From: Darksidea phi
Lineage: Eukaryota > Ascomycota > Dothideomycetes > Pleosporales > Lentitheciaceae
NCBI GenBank assembly: GCA_030770425.1
Contig: JASJFT010000014.1
Location: forward strand, 372,001-436,000
Direction: 5' to 3'
Length of the DNA stretch: 64,000 nucleotides
The notes under the pieces were generated by a model that did no database searches, was not told the origin of the DNA, and worked only from the letters and a program-made list of their open reading frames with translations. Shown in pieces: positions 24,079-35,999 of this stretch (position 1 is the first letter of the stretch; each line of letters starts with the position of its first letter). Position numbers and translations under genes: made by a program.

Positions 24079-26525
24079 AGCGGTCGAAGTCCACTTTTCT
24101 CGTAGGCGGATAAGATGGGTGGGTTTCAGTTTCGCGACGGTATGACCCACCTTCTGGATTTTTCCTTCTTCCTTTCTCTGTATCACTTTTTTTCTTCTAC
24201 ACTTTCAATCTTTTAATGCCTCGTGGGGCGGGGGTTTGGGCGGATGGTCAAAGTTCTCAGACTGGGACTAGGGTTGTATAGCAGGCGTGTTTGAGCCTCC
24301 GCGCGTCGAAATAGTGCATTGTTTGTCTGTTTTGTCTACGATTTTTCCTTGCAGCTCTCTCCACGATATCCACCACACCCTTTCTCTGGCAGAAAGACGC
24401 TCGTTGTACATATGCCTTTTTGAGCGTCTCGATTAGAACATAGACCTGTTCTTTTTTTTTGGTTTTCCTTTAATACTGGCCCGGGAGCGAAAGCGTGTCA
24501 GGATACACGCATTATACGACGAGATACCTCACTCACTCAGACTGAAACGATAGATGACGAAAGATAAGACAGTATCCTATACTATACCATACTATGCTAC
24601 ACTTTACTGTACGTCTAATGTGTACGGTAGCCCCTCGCTACTTTCCTAATTAATAAAACACTGTACATAAATGAAGAAGCACTACTACACTCGCTCTTTC
24701 TTTGCTGCTCCCGATTGAAGTTGAATTTGGCTCGCGAAAGTAATGGTTGCCTGACGCACACCTCGTATAACACGACACAGCCATCCACTCTACATAAATG
24801 GCTCACAGGATCGCGGCCCCTCGTAAAGCAGCCCCAAAAAGGGTAAACCGAACAGAGAAACTGCCTATCGTATCGCGTTGTTTTACCCTCTAGCTGCCTG
24901 GTAAGGCTTCAGCTGCCCAAGTACTAAAGTGTGTCAGCTCCGACATGTACACCGGAAATGTCTTTCAGCCGGTTACCGTGGGAAAACGCCCCCAAGATCT
25001 GATTAGTCGTCACGGGATAGAATAGAACCGGTTTAGGGAGTTCGATCACTTATCAAAGTATCCGATAATCCGGTACCTAGTGGAAGGCGGAGCACTAGAA
25101 AATCTCGCAAGCCCAGTACGCACGTATGGCGAGCCGTATGGATCCGGAGGTGGCCACAAAAGGTCGTACTTTGTAATGTGCGTCAAGTCCGGTCTGACGT
25201 TAAACCACCTGTTGCTTCGCAATCAAATGCCTTTCCGTAGGGATCCGCCCCGAGTAAGCCGCCGTTCCATCCCTCCATCCCTCCGTCCCTCCGCCTTACC
25301 ACGTACAGCAATTTACTCACCATCCACTCACGGCCCAAAGGCCAAGATGAGGAATATTTTTTCATCCTTCCATAGGTAGACTGCAGAGAAGGAGTCATAC
25401 TTCCGTGTTCCGCCCCCAGCGCCCAACACAAAACAAGCCCCTCGGTGTACCGTGTCCAGCATCGATTGGTCATAAGCCATGCATGTGACTACGCGATGGC
25501 GCGCGGCCGTGGTAGGACGTGTTCCGTGCTGCCTGTTGATTGTGCCGTGTCTCGCCCCCCTATTAACTGCCTAACCAGGTTTTCATACGAGACCGGCGTC
25601 GCCGAAAAACAAGGCTCTGTGCATTGTATCCTACTAGGCAGTATAGGGGCGACAAAAGCGAGAAAGGTGAACACGTCGACGTTGATGAGGAAGGTGTGTC
25701 GACGATGGGCAGTTGAGGTTTGATTAGGGAAGTGGCGGTGCGACGGGGGGGTTGCGCCGTTTGGGCAATGCTGGTTGGTGATCACGAGCGGAGGCGTATG
25801 CGTGGATGCCTGGTGTGGCGAAACAAGTTTTCTAGATCTCCTTTTCCGTGGAGTGGTGTGAAGAGATGAGTGGTACGATTACGAATTTTTTGAGGCGATG
25901 GTGCCTGAAGGATTAGCTAGCGTGGTGGCTGAGTAAGTGTTGTGGTGGCGGTTAGTTAGTGCCTGGGGTGTGCATCTTGCCGCGTCGGCATCTCGGACGG
26001 CAAGTTGAAGTATTGCTTTTTTGTGCGGATTGTGCATCCTGATGACCTTTAAAGATGTTCTGTCTGACATGGAATGCTAGCCCACAAAGAGTGGAGAAAA
26101 TCAAGCCCTCATTTTCGAATTGGAGATGCTCACATGAGCCTGGTAAGATCTCATCATCCGGTGCCGCCAGGACACTGCAAGCATGCCTATCACTCCACCC
26201 TCTCCACCATATCCAATCGAGCTCTTCCTTTACCCCCCTGTGTTCCAACCTGGCACACCGAAACCAAGGTTCTAATAGATTGTGCATCGAGATTCCACCA
26301 AAGGGACATGCCTGCCCAATAGCCATTCCACCTCCCTCCACCTCCGTCCGACTCCTACACTTCTCCCATTTGTCTCCGAAATAGACCTACACAACAACTC
26401 AGCCCATGTTCTCAAATGCTCAGAGTGCCCGCGCTCTCGCTTGCAAACCATATTGCCTACCGGAACCAAGTCTCGCCCAAATATAAATGATACACTTAAC
26501 ATAGAGAAGTGTATCAAGCCATCGA
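24079..26525. other. 2.4-kb intergenic region between convergent genes
   Basis: The 3' side of the C2H2 gene contains T-rich UTR-like sequence (for example near 24445-24470). A short tandem repeat of CCATCCCT type lies at about 25266-25292. ORFs at 25445-25723 plus and 25952-26341 minus show no recognisable domain. Confidence 0.45.
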
Positions 26526-27181
26526 TCACATTTTGAGGAATTGGGCCTTACCAGGAATCTCTGGTAGCCACTCTTCCCTTACTTCACAGTGAAACTCGGC
26601 TTTTGGGGGTAATGCTGACGGATCGTCGAGTGAGCCGATGGCTATGTAGCGGAAGTGATCTTTTGTGCCTTCCTACACCATACATTAATACATTTAGTCT
26701 CAACGAGGATGCAACAAGTACGGCATAGAAGCTGGACTTACGCCATAGTGACAGATAGGACTTCCACATCTACTGCAAAACTCGCGGTAAACATTCGTCC
26801 CATTATCGACTCCAACGAACGTCTACACACACATTAGCATTCCTCTCCTTCCCTCCACTCTTCCCACTACGACCATCTCAATCTTTGGAAAAAGGTACCA
26901 CATACCACAGGCGTCGCACTCTCCCTCCCATACCGAAACCTCTGCAACGGCACCTTGGCCGACAACCCAAACGGGCCTCCAAACGCCTTCTTGCAACTCG
27001 CACAATGGCATAGACTTGTCATCGCATCGTCCAAGACATCGAGTCTGAGCGTGTAGGTGATGTTTCGACAGAAACAGCCCCCTGCGAGAGTGATGGCTTC
27101 TTTCTTTCTCTCGGCCACGTTTGAGATCACGATTGGGGCTGGTATGGAGCTGGCGGGTTGGTTGGATGTGGAGAGAGACAT
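26526..27181 (-). CDS. GFA/CENP-V family zinc protein
   Basis: A small single-domain protein of 167 aa in the glutathione-dependent formaldehyde-activating (GFA) family, which binds structural zinc and includes carbon-sulfur lyases. Exons: 27181-26906, 26822-26742, 26672-26526; both introns are phase 0. Zinc ligands are visible in order: GGCFCRN (C36, C38), LCHCASC (C58, C60, C63) and FCSRCG (C108, C111). The C-terminus WLPEIPGKAQFLKM matches the usual family ending, which is why I read through the GTAAG there rather than splicing. The start MSLSTSNQPA at 27181 is preferred; an in-frame ATG at 27244 would add 21 aa. The exact substrate is unknown, and most fungal members are uncharacterised. 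Confidence 0.88.
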
Positions 27182-27984
27182 AGCGTGTGGTTGGAGGAGT
27201 TGTTGCGGGGGATGTGGAATCTCAGTCCTGTTGCCTAAAGGCACGGTACTTGAGACGATATAAAAACAAAGGCCCGGATACTCTGTTCAAGAGCAATAGG
27301 CAGGCGCAGCTTTGGAAAATCTCACGGCCAAATCCGATGTTGCGGCGCGTATGTATACTCTACAGTCAAAACCGTTCCCGGCAGTTCTCTCCGCGGACCT
27401 AGTTGCTGGTTGCCGGTTGCCGGTGGCGCAAAGAATCCACCTCGGTGTATAGTTTACGGTGGCGATAAGAAAGAAGATATCATAGTAGATGTTCCGAAGC
27501 GGTAGTGTAACGTACAATACTGGCAGCGTATGGCTCGCTTGTGGAAAGCTTTAAACGTTAAGGTAGATTGGAAGCTAGGTTACGTCATAATGAACGGTCT
27601 AGAAGGATTGGCAGCATATTAGGTCGGCTCTGGAGACCGATGGGAATAATCACACGGCGGTGGCATCGTACTGAGAAATTAGGAATAGCGATCGTAGTAG
27701 AATGGATAGGGCAGATAGGCCTCATGCTATAGCTTTCGTAGTACTCACCTATATACCTTTTCACCTATATACCATCGATACCAGAAAGCTGCGAAACTTG
27801 GAAACGAAAGTTATAGACATCAATGGTCAAGAAAGAGAAGGTAAGAGGAGACTATTTCCCTACATTACAGAGAAGTATCATGCTCACAGTGATTGATATT
27901 GTACATCATGCGCCCAAACTCTCCGGCCATGCGATTTTAGCAGCTTTCCCAGCCGATCATCTTCCGCCTGCAAATGTTCTCAGC
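27182..27984. other. intergenic spacer
   Basis: The upstream region of the GFA gene and the 3' flank of PHB1. A short direct repeat GGTTGCCGGTTGCCGGTGG lies near 27408-27426. Nothing else is recognised. Confidence 0.45.
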
Positions 27985-28933
27985 TCAACCCTTCAGGCCC
28001 AAAAGGAAGTTGCCGCCGCCGCCACTCTTGCCATCGCCACCTGAACCACTGGGCAGATACGACACGTTCGGATTTCTGGACAGCATCTGCGCAATGTCCT
28101 TTTGCGTCTCAATCCGTCGGATGAGCACCAAACCATCGCCGCTCTTCGCAACCGCCTTGCTAATCGTGTCGGCAGCCTCGGCTTCACCCTCGGCCCGAAT
28201 GACGTTGGCTTGCCTCTCCTGCTCTGCTTTCTCGACGATGAATCGTGCGCGCTCCGCCTCTTGCTGTGCAATCTGCTTCTCCTCGACGGCCTTGGTAAAC
28301 TCTTTTCCAAAGGTCATGTGTGTGATGGAGACGTCCTCGAGCGCGATGTTGAACTCGCCGGCGCGCTTGAGCAGGTCGGTTCGGATGCGGTTTGAGACGG
28401 CTTCTCGCTGGGTGATGAGCTCGGCAGCGTCAAATTGAGCGACGATAGCCTTGAGGACTTCGTTTCCGATGGAGGGTAGGACACGCTCGTCGTAGTCGAG
28501 ACCGAGGTTCTGCTCATGTTAGCTGCTAGTTGGTGCCGCGGTGGCGAGCATAGCTCCGCTGCAGTCTTCAAATGGACTCCTCAAACAATTTGATTGAAGA
28601 CCAATGTGAGCATACCTGATAGATCTTTGGCAGCATCTTCACCTCCGGCCGATGCAACACCCTCAACGTGAGCGTAACCATCTGCAAGTCCTTGCTGCCC
28701 GTCGTCGTGGAAATGTTCCTTGGCCGTGTCCGCACATCATACACAATCGCCCGTTGGAGCCAGGGCACCAGGAAATGTGTACCCTCGTTCACCACGTCCT
28801 CCTTGACACCAGATAACCTGTCGAAAATGACGGCGCGTGTTCCGCCCTTGACGTCGTATAGCGAGGCTTGCGCGAGGCCGACGGCGAAGGCGCCGGGGAC
28901 CACCCAGCGGAAGAGAGTCTGCGGGAAGGCCAT
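27985..28933 (-). CDS. PHB1: prohibitin-1
   Basis: A 280-aa inner mitochondrial membrane protein that assembles with PHB2 into large rings. The rings stabilise newly made respiratory subunits and regulate the m-AAA protease. Exons 28933-28616 and 28509-27985 are separated by a 106-nt phase-0 intron. The N-terminus has a hydrophobic anchor (residues about 8-25). The PHB/SPFH domain follows, with [38 protein letters not shown], and [20 protein letters not shown] directly after the splice. A coiled coil (about 180-235, [20 protein letters not shown]) and a Gly-rich tail ending LLGLKG complete it. Length and architecture match fungal Phb1 throughout. Confidence 0.96.
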
Positions 28934-29314
28934 GGCAGTGTTTGCGGGATGGGAGTCGGCCGGGGGCGTGATGTGGTGATGGAGCTGTCAGTTTGGAGAT
29001 TCGATGTTCCGAAAAGTTCAGAGCTCCAATGAGAGCTCGCTTAGTCATTGCGGAAGGTCTCAAGCTCGACATCATCACTCCCGACTTAGCTCCGCATCTC
29101 CCATGCATATGTGCAACTCCGTCAAGCCAATGCAGGCTTTTTGTGAAGTTGTTACAGTGTTCCCTGTAAATTTTCATGCGAAATTATCATGTCCCTTCAC
29201 GAGGCTGAACAGTGGTTCCTTGAATATCCATCGTACTCCGCCTCCGTGTCAGCTAGCCTCGCACCAGCAGCGGTCCATAACAATCATAAATATACCAGCC
29301 CTCCCAACCAAACC
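28934..29314. other. PHB1 promoter region
   Basis: The 381 nt between the PHB1 start and the 3' end of the next minus-strand gene. No element was recognised. Confidence 0.45.
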
Positions 29315-29895
29315 TCACTTCTTTCCTTCCTTCTCCCCCTTCCCCTCGTCCTCTTTCTTCTTCTTATCGCCCTTCTTCCCCTTCTTTTTATCCTTGCCCT
29401 CCTTGTCCGCCCCATCCAAATCCTCCAACGCCTTATCCGCATCCTCATCCCCCTCATGCTCGACGCCATCCCCCACGCCCTGCACCATAAAAATATACCA
29501 TGAAGCACCCAGCGTAACCCCAATCCCCACCAACGTGCTCACAGTAGCTCTCACAACATGCCAGACCGTGAGATCTGCCAGCCAGCGCAGGAACGGCGTG
29601 ACCAACTGCTTCCTTTCATGCTAATGCTAGATTAATAAATGTACCAGATGATGGAGAGAGTGGGCGAGAGGAGATGGTTGGCGGAGCTACATACCTCCAG
29701 ATCTGGATTCACAGTATACAGGAGTAGAAGTAGAGCGAGTAGTATCAAGAACAGGATGAAGACAGTAAGGACTTGTATAACAGCCAGCAGAATCGATATA
29801 TTCCGCGTCGTCTTCAGGACTTTGAAGCCCGCAGCTACAAGTGGTGTTACTTGATCAAAGGCTGCATTGATTTCGCGTGAGTACGGTATGCCCAT
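29315..29895 (-). CDS. small two-part membrane protein, unknown function
   Basis: Exons 29895-29695 and 29620-29315, joined in phase 0, give 168 aa. Residues about 33-60 are a long hydrophobic helix (ISILLAVIQVLTVFILFLI onward). A second hydrophobic segment (about 87-108, VVRATVSTLVGIGVTLGASW) lies after the splice. The last 50 residues are an extremely charged Lys/Glu/Asp tail (KKKGKKGDKKKKEDEGK). I recognise it as a conserved fungal hypothetical with no known role. The layout suggests two TM helices with a large charged tail on one side, and it lies in the same orientation upstream of PHB1. Confidence 0.7.
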
Positions 29896-30539
29896 GGCGA
29901 GGACGCGGATGTATAAGTGGACGATGTGATATGCTTCGTATTACAATGTGTGTAATGAGGAACAAGTAGGTTACAAAGCATAGTATATGTGACTGTGTAG
30001 CCGTAGAACTCATCTGATGAGGTGCAGAAGTTAACATGCGGGTAGTGGAATGGGGGGTACTGACGTCATAGCTGCCAAGTATAGACATGTGGGTGAAGTG
30101 TAGAGGTAAGCGAGCATCATCTCGGCCTACAGAATCGTTGCATAAGGCGCTTTTTGAAAAGCGCTTGCAGCGAATATGCAAGAATGATGTGGCAGTCGAC
30201 ACTAGACGGTACTCGGCGCAAATCATCACCAGCAAGATTAACTGGAAGAGCGGGTTAGGAAGATAGCGCCGGCCATGTCGCGAGAGCTTGAATGACATCT
30301 ATTGTAATATACCCCCTAAATAGCTTCGTCGCTATGCTAGTTGAAGCCATGGAATGTCCCATCTGGAAACGCGACCCCTTTGCGAACGAGAACAGGGTAG
30401 CGTTGGCGGCCCAGACGGTAAGCGCTCTTCATTTCCCATCTCCGTCTTCTTCTCGTCCAGTCTCTCTCTCTCTCTTCTGCATGCTCGACACTCGGTACCA
30501 ATGGATCATCAATATGAAATCATGAAGATGATGACCTTT
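29896..30539. other. intergenic
   Basis: The promoter of the small membrane protein and 3' flank of the CCCH gene. A CT dinucleotide run lies at about 30462-30477. A 147-aa minus ORF (29855-30298) overlaps the start of the next gene and is judged spurious. Confidence 0.45.
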
Positions 30540-32386
30540 TCAACGGATTACCAGAGTCTTTACAACGTTGCAATCGATATCATGCAATTCGTCCGGGAAC
30601 TTGCACGTCTCGCCAAAAATGCAGTTCTTGGTTCCCTTGGGCAGCTTGGTCTTGGCCGGTGGGGCTGGGCAGCGGTGACCGTAGATACATTTGATGTCCT
30701 GGCAAGCGCTTCCATTCTGACAAGGCGCCATCCGGGCGACAAGACGGAGGGTGGCTATCTCACTCTCCGTAGGCTCATAGTTGTGCAGGTGGGTGCAGCC
30801 ATTATCGTACGGACATTCCTGGCGTAAGAAGTGGACGTTGCACATCTTGATCTTCTTAACCCGGTCGACCTCGGCCTTGTCGTAATCGCGGGGCTGCGGG
30901 TCAACACGCTGGCCAGCTCGGTTACGGGCAATGACTTCTTCACGGTTCGTAGGTTGGTAAGTGGTAGACGCGGAAACAAGCGGCGCGGGCGCAGCAGCCT
31001 TTGCTGCCCAGGAACCCGTCGTTGGTTTGATACCCGGCACACCATCCGAAGCCAGCGTGGACGATGAAGGGGTCCGAGGCAAATTTGTCGCAAGTTTAGC
31101 AAAAACCGGACTGTCCATGAGGTAGTAGTCATCGCGTCCGCTGGCTGGGCGCGAAGGAGGGAAGCGAGTAGGCAGCCCTGTGAGCAAGTTGTAGTTTTTC
31201 GCTACTGGTGAGCCATTCGATGCCCCACTGAGGGTAATCTTGGTGTCGCGAAAAAGGCTCGGAAACTTCTTTGTCTTATACGGAAGGGCAACGAGCTCCT
31301 TTTCAAACGGCACACCCTCAAGCAGCGTCACCTTGGAAACGTAGGAGGCATCTGTCATGTACTCCTCCAGGAGCCGAGCGAAGCCATTATCATGGGAGCA
31401 ACCGAAGAATATCTGGCGGCAGTGGTAGTCGTCGATGTACAGCTTGAATGATTCTAGACTCATTAGCGTTTTCGCGTAAATGGAGTGGCGTATAGCAGGA
31501 GACGTACCAATGACTTTGTCGTCAGCGCGGTCCTTGCCTGGACCAACATCAACGAAGTCAAACAAGGTTTTACCACGAGTGAAGCCGCGGACAAAATCCT
31601 CCATCAATGTAGTATCCTCCACGACACCGGTCCTAACGAGCACTTCGGCAAGGCCCTTGACGTTGGCGTAAACTCGGCATATGATGCGGGACTCGGTAGG
31701 GACAGTCTTGGTTTCTTGCTCGATGTAGCTTGCAATGGCGGCCTGGAGTTGGGCAGCAGCGCGACGACCACCCTTCTCGCCCTCGCGGATGAACTCGTGT
31801 TGAAAGATCATGCCATCACCGTCGATGAGAACAGCGACGAAAGGATTGCGCGCCTGTATGTGGTTAGCACATCTATCAAACTGAGATCCAACCAGCTTCC
31901 ATCACGCGGAGCCACTCCTCTTCTGTAGGCTCTCGTATGACTCAATAGCCTGACGGCTACTAGAGGAGTGCAAGCCAGAGTGGCCATCTCGTCGGAGGTG
32001 GAAAGCCGGTGACAGAAGGAGGGGTACCTACCAAAGCCGCCCGCATGGAGCGTTCGCGAGCTTTGTACTCGTGCTTCTCGGCCTGCCAATTGGCGATAAC
32101 ATCTCGGTCCTTAGACAGCCGCTCTAGCTCTTGTGAAACATAGTCGTATCTAAACATCAGTTCCTGCCAAGGACTGTTAGTAGGGGTTTGCGAGGGCAGA
32201 TTGGCTGCTCCGTACTTGGAGCAAATTGGTCTTCTCCTGGTCGCTCTGGAGCACTCTCTCGTAGCGAGCCGAGAGGGTTTCTGAGCCGCCATTTTTACTG
32301 CAGGCAGCTGTCACGGCAGGGCGCACCGGGCTGCCAATGGCGCCCAGAGGCGAAGAGTGGGCAGAGAGGAACGAGCGGGCGGCCAT
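30540..32386 (-). CDS. NYN/PIN-like domain plus CCCH zinc-finger protein
   Basis: 520 aa from four exons: 32386-32216, 32163-32032, 31853-31508 and 31453-30540. The N-terminal 100 residues contain a coiled coil (ELMFRYDYVSQELERLSKDR). Exon 3 opens a fold starting ARNPFVAVLIDGDGMIFQ, typical of NYN/PIN-like RNase domains (DUF7923 type), with acidic residues in LIDGDG and again in GPGKDRADDKVI. The fold continues after the third intron with CRQIFFGCSHDNGFARLLEE. A disordered linker precedes C-terminal CCCH motifs: CNVHFLRQECPYDNGCTHLH, CQNGSACQDIKCIYGH and a less regular CIFGETCKF. RNA binding with possible RNA cleavage is inferred from the family; no experiment is implied. The third intron (54 nt) is in frame and stop-free. 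The gene is divergent from IRC22. Confidence 0.85.
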
Positions 32387-33061
32387 GTCGGTTGTCAGTG
32401 GGCTGTGGGCGCTTGTGAAAGCGTCGAAACTTTTGAGCGAGGATTCAGAATGGGCGGCAAGGGAAAAGAGGTGAAGGTAAATGACAGGTCGCGTGCGTTG
32501 AGGTCACGAAAGTACCGTGAACGAGGGAGTAGGAAGCGCGACTAGAGGAAACAGCCGTGGATCAGCACCGTCCGGGCAGGCTTTAAGGGGAGTGGCAGAG
32601 GTGCTGTTAGTTATGTAGCTGCAGTTAGTGCTTTTGGAGAAATTTCGCCGTCTGTCTCAGAGAGTGCGACCTGCAAGCAAGCGCAGTGGCGCCGGGGCAC
32701 GGCAGCACAGGGCGGTGAGCAGGGACAAACGAGGCCAATCAAGCAATATGCGCGCGGCAAGCAGCGGCGGCGCGTTGTTGCTCGCGACGATTGCTCTCGT
32801 TCTCGTCCTCAGAGCGAGTTGTTTGTATGATGCTTTGGGTTTGGGTGGCGCGTTCGCGATTGGTGTTGGTGCTGGAGCACTCCCATTCCGGTCTAGCATG
32901 CGTCTTCCCGAGGTTCTTACCTCATGCCCTGCACGCCCGCACTGGCCTCCCGCCTCCAGGCCAGATGCCACGTTCAATCATCTGCGGCGGTTGAACATTC
33001 ACTCCCCCCATCCCTCTCCCTCTGCCTGCATCTATCCGCTGCACCCCTGCCCCCGTCCATC
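32387..33061. promoter_or_regulatory. shared divergent promoter, NYN-CCCH gene and IRC22
   Basis: The 675-nt region between two start codons facing away from each other, GC-rich in its right half. It contains a pyrimidine-rich tract close to the IRC22 start (33001-33060), common in fungal 5' leaders. No specific site is claimed. Confidence 0.5.
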
Positions 33062-34003
33062 ATGGTCGCCTGGAAGCTGTCTAGCTTGCTGCTGCTCTCG
33101 CTGCGCGCGCTCAATGCCTATGCGGAGATTGAGGTGAGCTCTGAATTTTGACACGGCATGACATCAACCGTCTGACGTGTACCACCTCCAGGTCGAAAGC
33201 GTCGAGGAGGCAGTTGAGGAGCCACAGACGCCCAACATCAAGGTCACCGTCTCGACCAGCTTCCCACAGTCTGAGATTTTCGGCGTCAAGCTCATCAACG
33301 GCCATGCTACCCAAGCCCGTCTCTCCTTCAACAACGAGGAGCCGACGCCCATCACTGTTTCGCTGGTGGGTGGCACATTGCTCCAAGACGCCGGCGCCGA
33401 CACGCGCATTCTGCGCAATCTTACTGGCCAGCGCTACGGGCTGGAGATTCCCGGCGGCGAGCAGCAGACGGTTACCTACACTTTCACCACCGAGATGCAC
33501 CCGCAGGATCTGCGCTTGCAGCTCGTAGCCGTGCTTCAAGACAGCAAGCAGGCTTTCTTCACCGTCTCGGCCTTCAATGAGACGGTAACGGTGGTGGAGG
33601 CGCCAACCAGCATTTTGGACCCACAGATGTATGCAATCCCGCTCCTTCCACCCGCCAGCCCGCTTCGTGCAACCACTAACTTTCCGTTTCTAGCATCTTC
33701 CTCTATATCGTCCTCTTGGGAGCCTTTGGTGGCACCGTCTACTTTATCTACAACACCTGGATCACCACCTTTTTCCCCCAGAAGCGTCGCGGCGGCAAGG
33801 GCGGCGAGCGTGCGAAGAAGTCGTCTGGCGGCTCCAAGAAGGTCGACCCGGCTGAGCAGGTTGCCGTTGTGGGTGCCGATGGACCCGCCGTCACCAGCGG
33901 GTCAAAGGCGTACGACGAGAGCTGGATCCCCGCTACCCACCTGCAGCGCCCCGAGGCGAAACGTGTCCGCAGCGGCACCCCCAAGACCAAGGCCAAGAGC
34001 TAA
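33062..34003 (+). CDS. IRC22: Irc22-like ER membrane protein (TRAP-alpha related)
   Basis: 272 aa from exons 33062-33133, 33192-33628 and 33694-34003. It has a signal peptide (residues 1-21, WKLSSLLLLSLRALNAYA) and an acidic start of the mature protein (VESVEEAVEEP). A luminal beta-sandwich follows (ATQARLSFNNEEPTPITVSL, TGQRYGLEIPGGEQQTVTY). Next come one TM helix (about 170-190, FLYIVLLGAFGGTVYFIY) and a basic cytosolic tail (KRRGGKGGERAKKSSG). This is the layout of the fungal IRC22 family, related to the alpha subunit of the translocon-associated complex. In yeast the gene is defined by a recombination-centre phenotype; the molecular role is unclear. The exon-2/3 junction creates DPQIIFLYI. 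Confidence 0.88.
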
Positions 34004-34474
34004 GCATTGCGATCAAGTAGGGTCTTGGGGAGCAATTCGTGATCTGTAATTGATATACTTGTTGCGCCATCAGTTGGGTAAGATGTCAGATTTGGGGTTC
34101 TTGCTTGTGGGGAGGTTATGTGATTGGTGTTGTGGATGTGTTATAGAAATAGCCTGATTGAGCTGTTAACTAAGAATGCCTTGGTACGGCGCACTTACGA
34201 CGCAATGTACGAGCACGGGATTGGATATAGGTCGTCGTCTGGACAATATTGTAGCGAATCTGTATTCTATTACGATACCAAAAGTGTGGCAGTGGATCAA
34301 TAACTACTGAAACAATAAAAGGCTTTTTCAAGGGTATCCGTTGCAGACTCATTCCTTCATCGTACAGACAAACGTATCCTCGCTGTCATCTCCGCCGCGT
34401 TGTGGGCTGAAGGTAACCTCTATCCTCTCTCTATGCTCCGACCCGGTAAGATAATGCGGCAGCTATGTTTCCCC
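34004..34474. other. intergenic between convergent IRC22 and HNT3
   Basis: 3' flanking sequence of both genes; nothing else is recognised. Confidence 0.45.
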
Positions 34475-35501
34475 TCACTCTCTCTTCCACTCCTCAATCT
34501 CCTCGTCCAAATGCTTCTTAAGCGCCACCATCTTATTCTTGAAGTTCTTTCCGCACCGCCAGCACTTCATATCCCAGTCAGGCCAATGTCCAGGATGGAA
34601 TCGCGCGGAGTCCTCCCCCAGCGGAAGGTCTTCCAACTGCACAAAAAAGCTCGTATTGAAGCTCAAATAGTGCTTTTTGTTTTTCATGTAAGGCGAACTG
34701 TGCTCCCGCGACAGAATATGGACATGCATATGGTTCATGGACGGATGCGTGTGCACGCCCGCCCTTATGTCCTTGAGCCAGTCACGGCCTAGTGGGAGGA
34801 GAGCGTCTCGTCCGTCTAGCGGTGGAGGGTCGGCAGAGCTCATGAGGTCTTCTAATGCGGACTGGTACGGTGCGTCGGAGGCGCTGAGGGCGCCGTATTG
34901 GCGGCGTAGTTCGCTGGCCGCGAGAAGTTTCAGGCGGTCGACGCGTGTGCGAACTTTGGCGAGGAAGGAGGGGTCTGCCGAGAGGAGCTCGAGAGGATGT
35001 TGCTTGTAGATGGCGGGGTCGCGTGGCATGAGGAGGAGGTGGACGCTAGGGGTTGTTAGACACAAAGGTCCTCTATATTGCGAAAGCTAGCTTGCTTTTT
35101 ACTTACGAGGACTTTGGATATTTGTCGTTGATTACGACGAACTCATCGTCGTATTCGACAACCCTGCCCTCGGGGTTCTTCTCCGGATGCTCAATGTATT
35201 GTAGCAGTCCGTCTCGAGCCTCGGCCCCTCTCTTCGCGGTTGGCTTTGTAATACTTATCTGCGCATCGATATCGGGTTTCGGTTTCTTCGCATTCGACAT
35301 GAGTTCTGTGACTGGGTGGTGAGTTGAGTGCAAGTGTCTCGACGCTTCCTGGGAGCTTTACGTACATGCATTCGGTCGTTTGCCTGAGGATGGGTCTGCA
35401 GATAGTTGTAGATGGTTTGCAGCAGCTTCGCCGGTTATTTCGTCAGCGGTTATGGCATCGTCGGCCTCCTCGGTGGAAGCTGCAGACCGGGAGCTAGACA
35501 T
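34475..35501 (-). CDS. HNT3: aprataxin-like DNA adenylate hydrolase
   Basis: Removes AMP from abortive 5'-adenylated DNA ends left by DNA ligases. 303 aa from exons 35501-35366, 35311-35107 and 35045-34475. The N-terminal part is short and acidic, without the FHA domain of animal aprataxin, as in fungi. The HIT domain starts at FTELMSNAKKPKPD, with VHLLLMPRDP from residue 115 and the catalytic histidine triad NHMHVHILS (H219, H221, H223). The C-terminal C2HE zinc finger is complete: C275, C278, H292, E296 (CWRCGKNF and HLDEE). Start ATG at 35501 (MSSSRSAAS) follows a long open leader with no homology. Divergent from the helicase gene, 498 nt apart. Confidence 0.94.
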
Positions 35502-35999
35502 AGTCGCTACTACCGGTCGGAGTGGTTTGATCTGTGTTGTTGCGTGATAGCACGCATGAGCTTTACGAAGAAATTGCACTCGATGAAACACAACGAAACT
35601 CAACTGTAAGAATAGCAAAGATGCGTCAGTGATGTGAAGCGTGAGTGAGCATCGAGTGACGAAAGACGGTGCTCTCGGAATGGCGAGGTCCGAGCGCAGT
35701 GACGTTCCGAGAATTTGCCAAGCCTTCGGGTTATACGAGGGCACTTTGAACTTTCTTTCTAGGTTAATGCGCCATGTTGTCAAGCAGCACTCTCCTCGAA
35801 GAAGTTGCGCTTGATGGACGATGCGTGAACGGCCTCGGTGATTGAGCCCTTCCGCTAGCGAGCTGCGCCCTTAATCGCCCACACACGTTTGCAATTTGCT
35901 CTTACTTACATGAGTAACTTCCCGAGGTCTCGATGGAGAAACGCGGTCGACAGCTCTATATTCATATTTGTATTCACCCATTAGGGCAACAACTTTGAA
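35502..35999. promoter_or_regulatory. divergent promoter, HNT3 and DEAH helicase
   Basis: A 498-nt region between opposed start codons, with a short AT-rich patch near 35955-35975. No specific element is claimed. Confidence 0.45.

Noticed and set aside
25952..26341. 129-aa minus ORF downstream of the GFA gene
   Set aside because: The composition is Cys/His/Trp-scattered, with no family or splice link to the GFA gene, which already has a proper C-terminus at 26526.
26529..26547. GTAAGG at the end of the GFA gene as a splice donor to a further exon (26272-26461)
   Set aside because: Reading through gives the typical family C-terminus EIPGKAQFLKM and a stop; the proposed extra exon has no resemblance.
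29855..30298. 147-aa minus ORF with a hydrophobic start
   Set aside because: It overlaps the start of the well-supported small membrane gene in another frame and has no recognisable domain.
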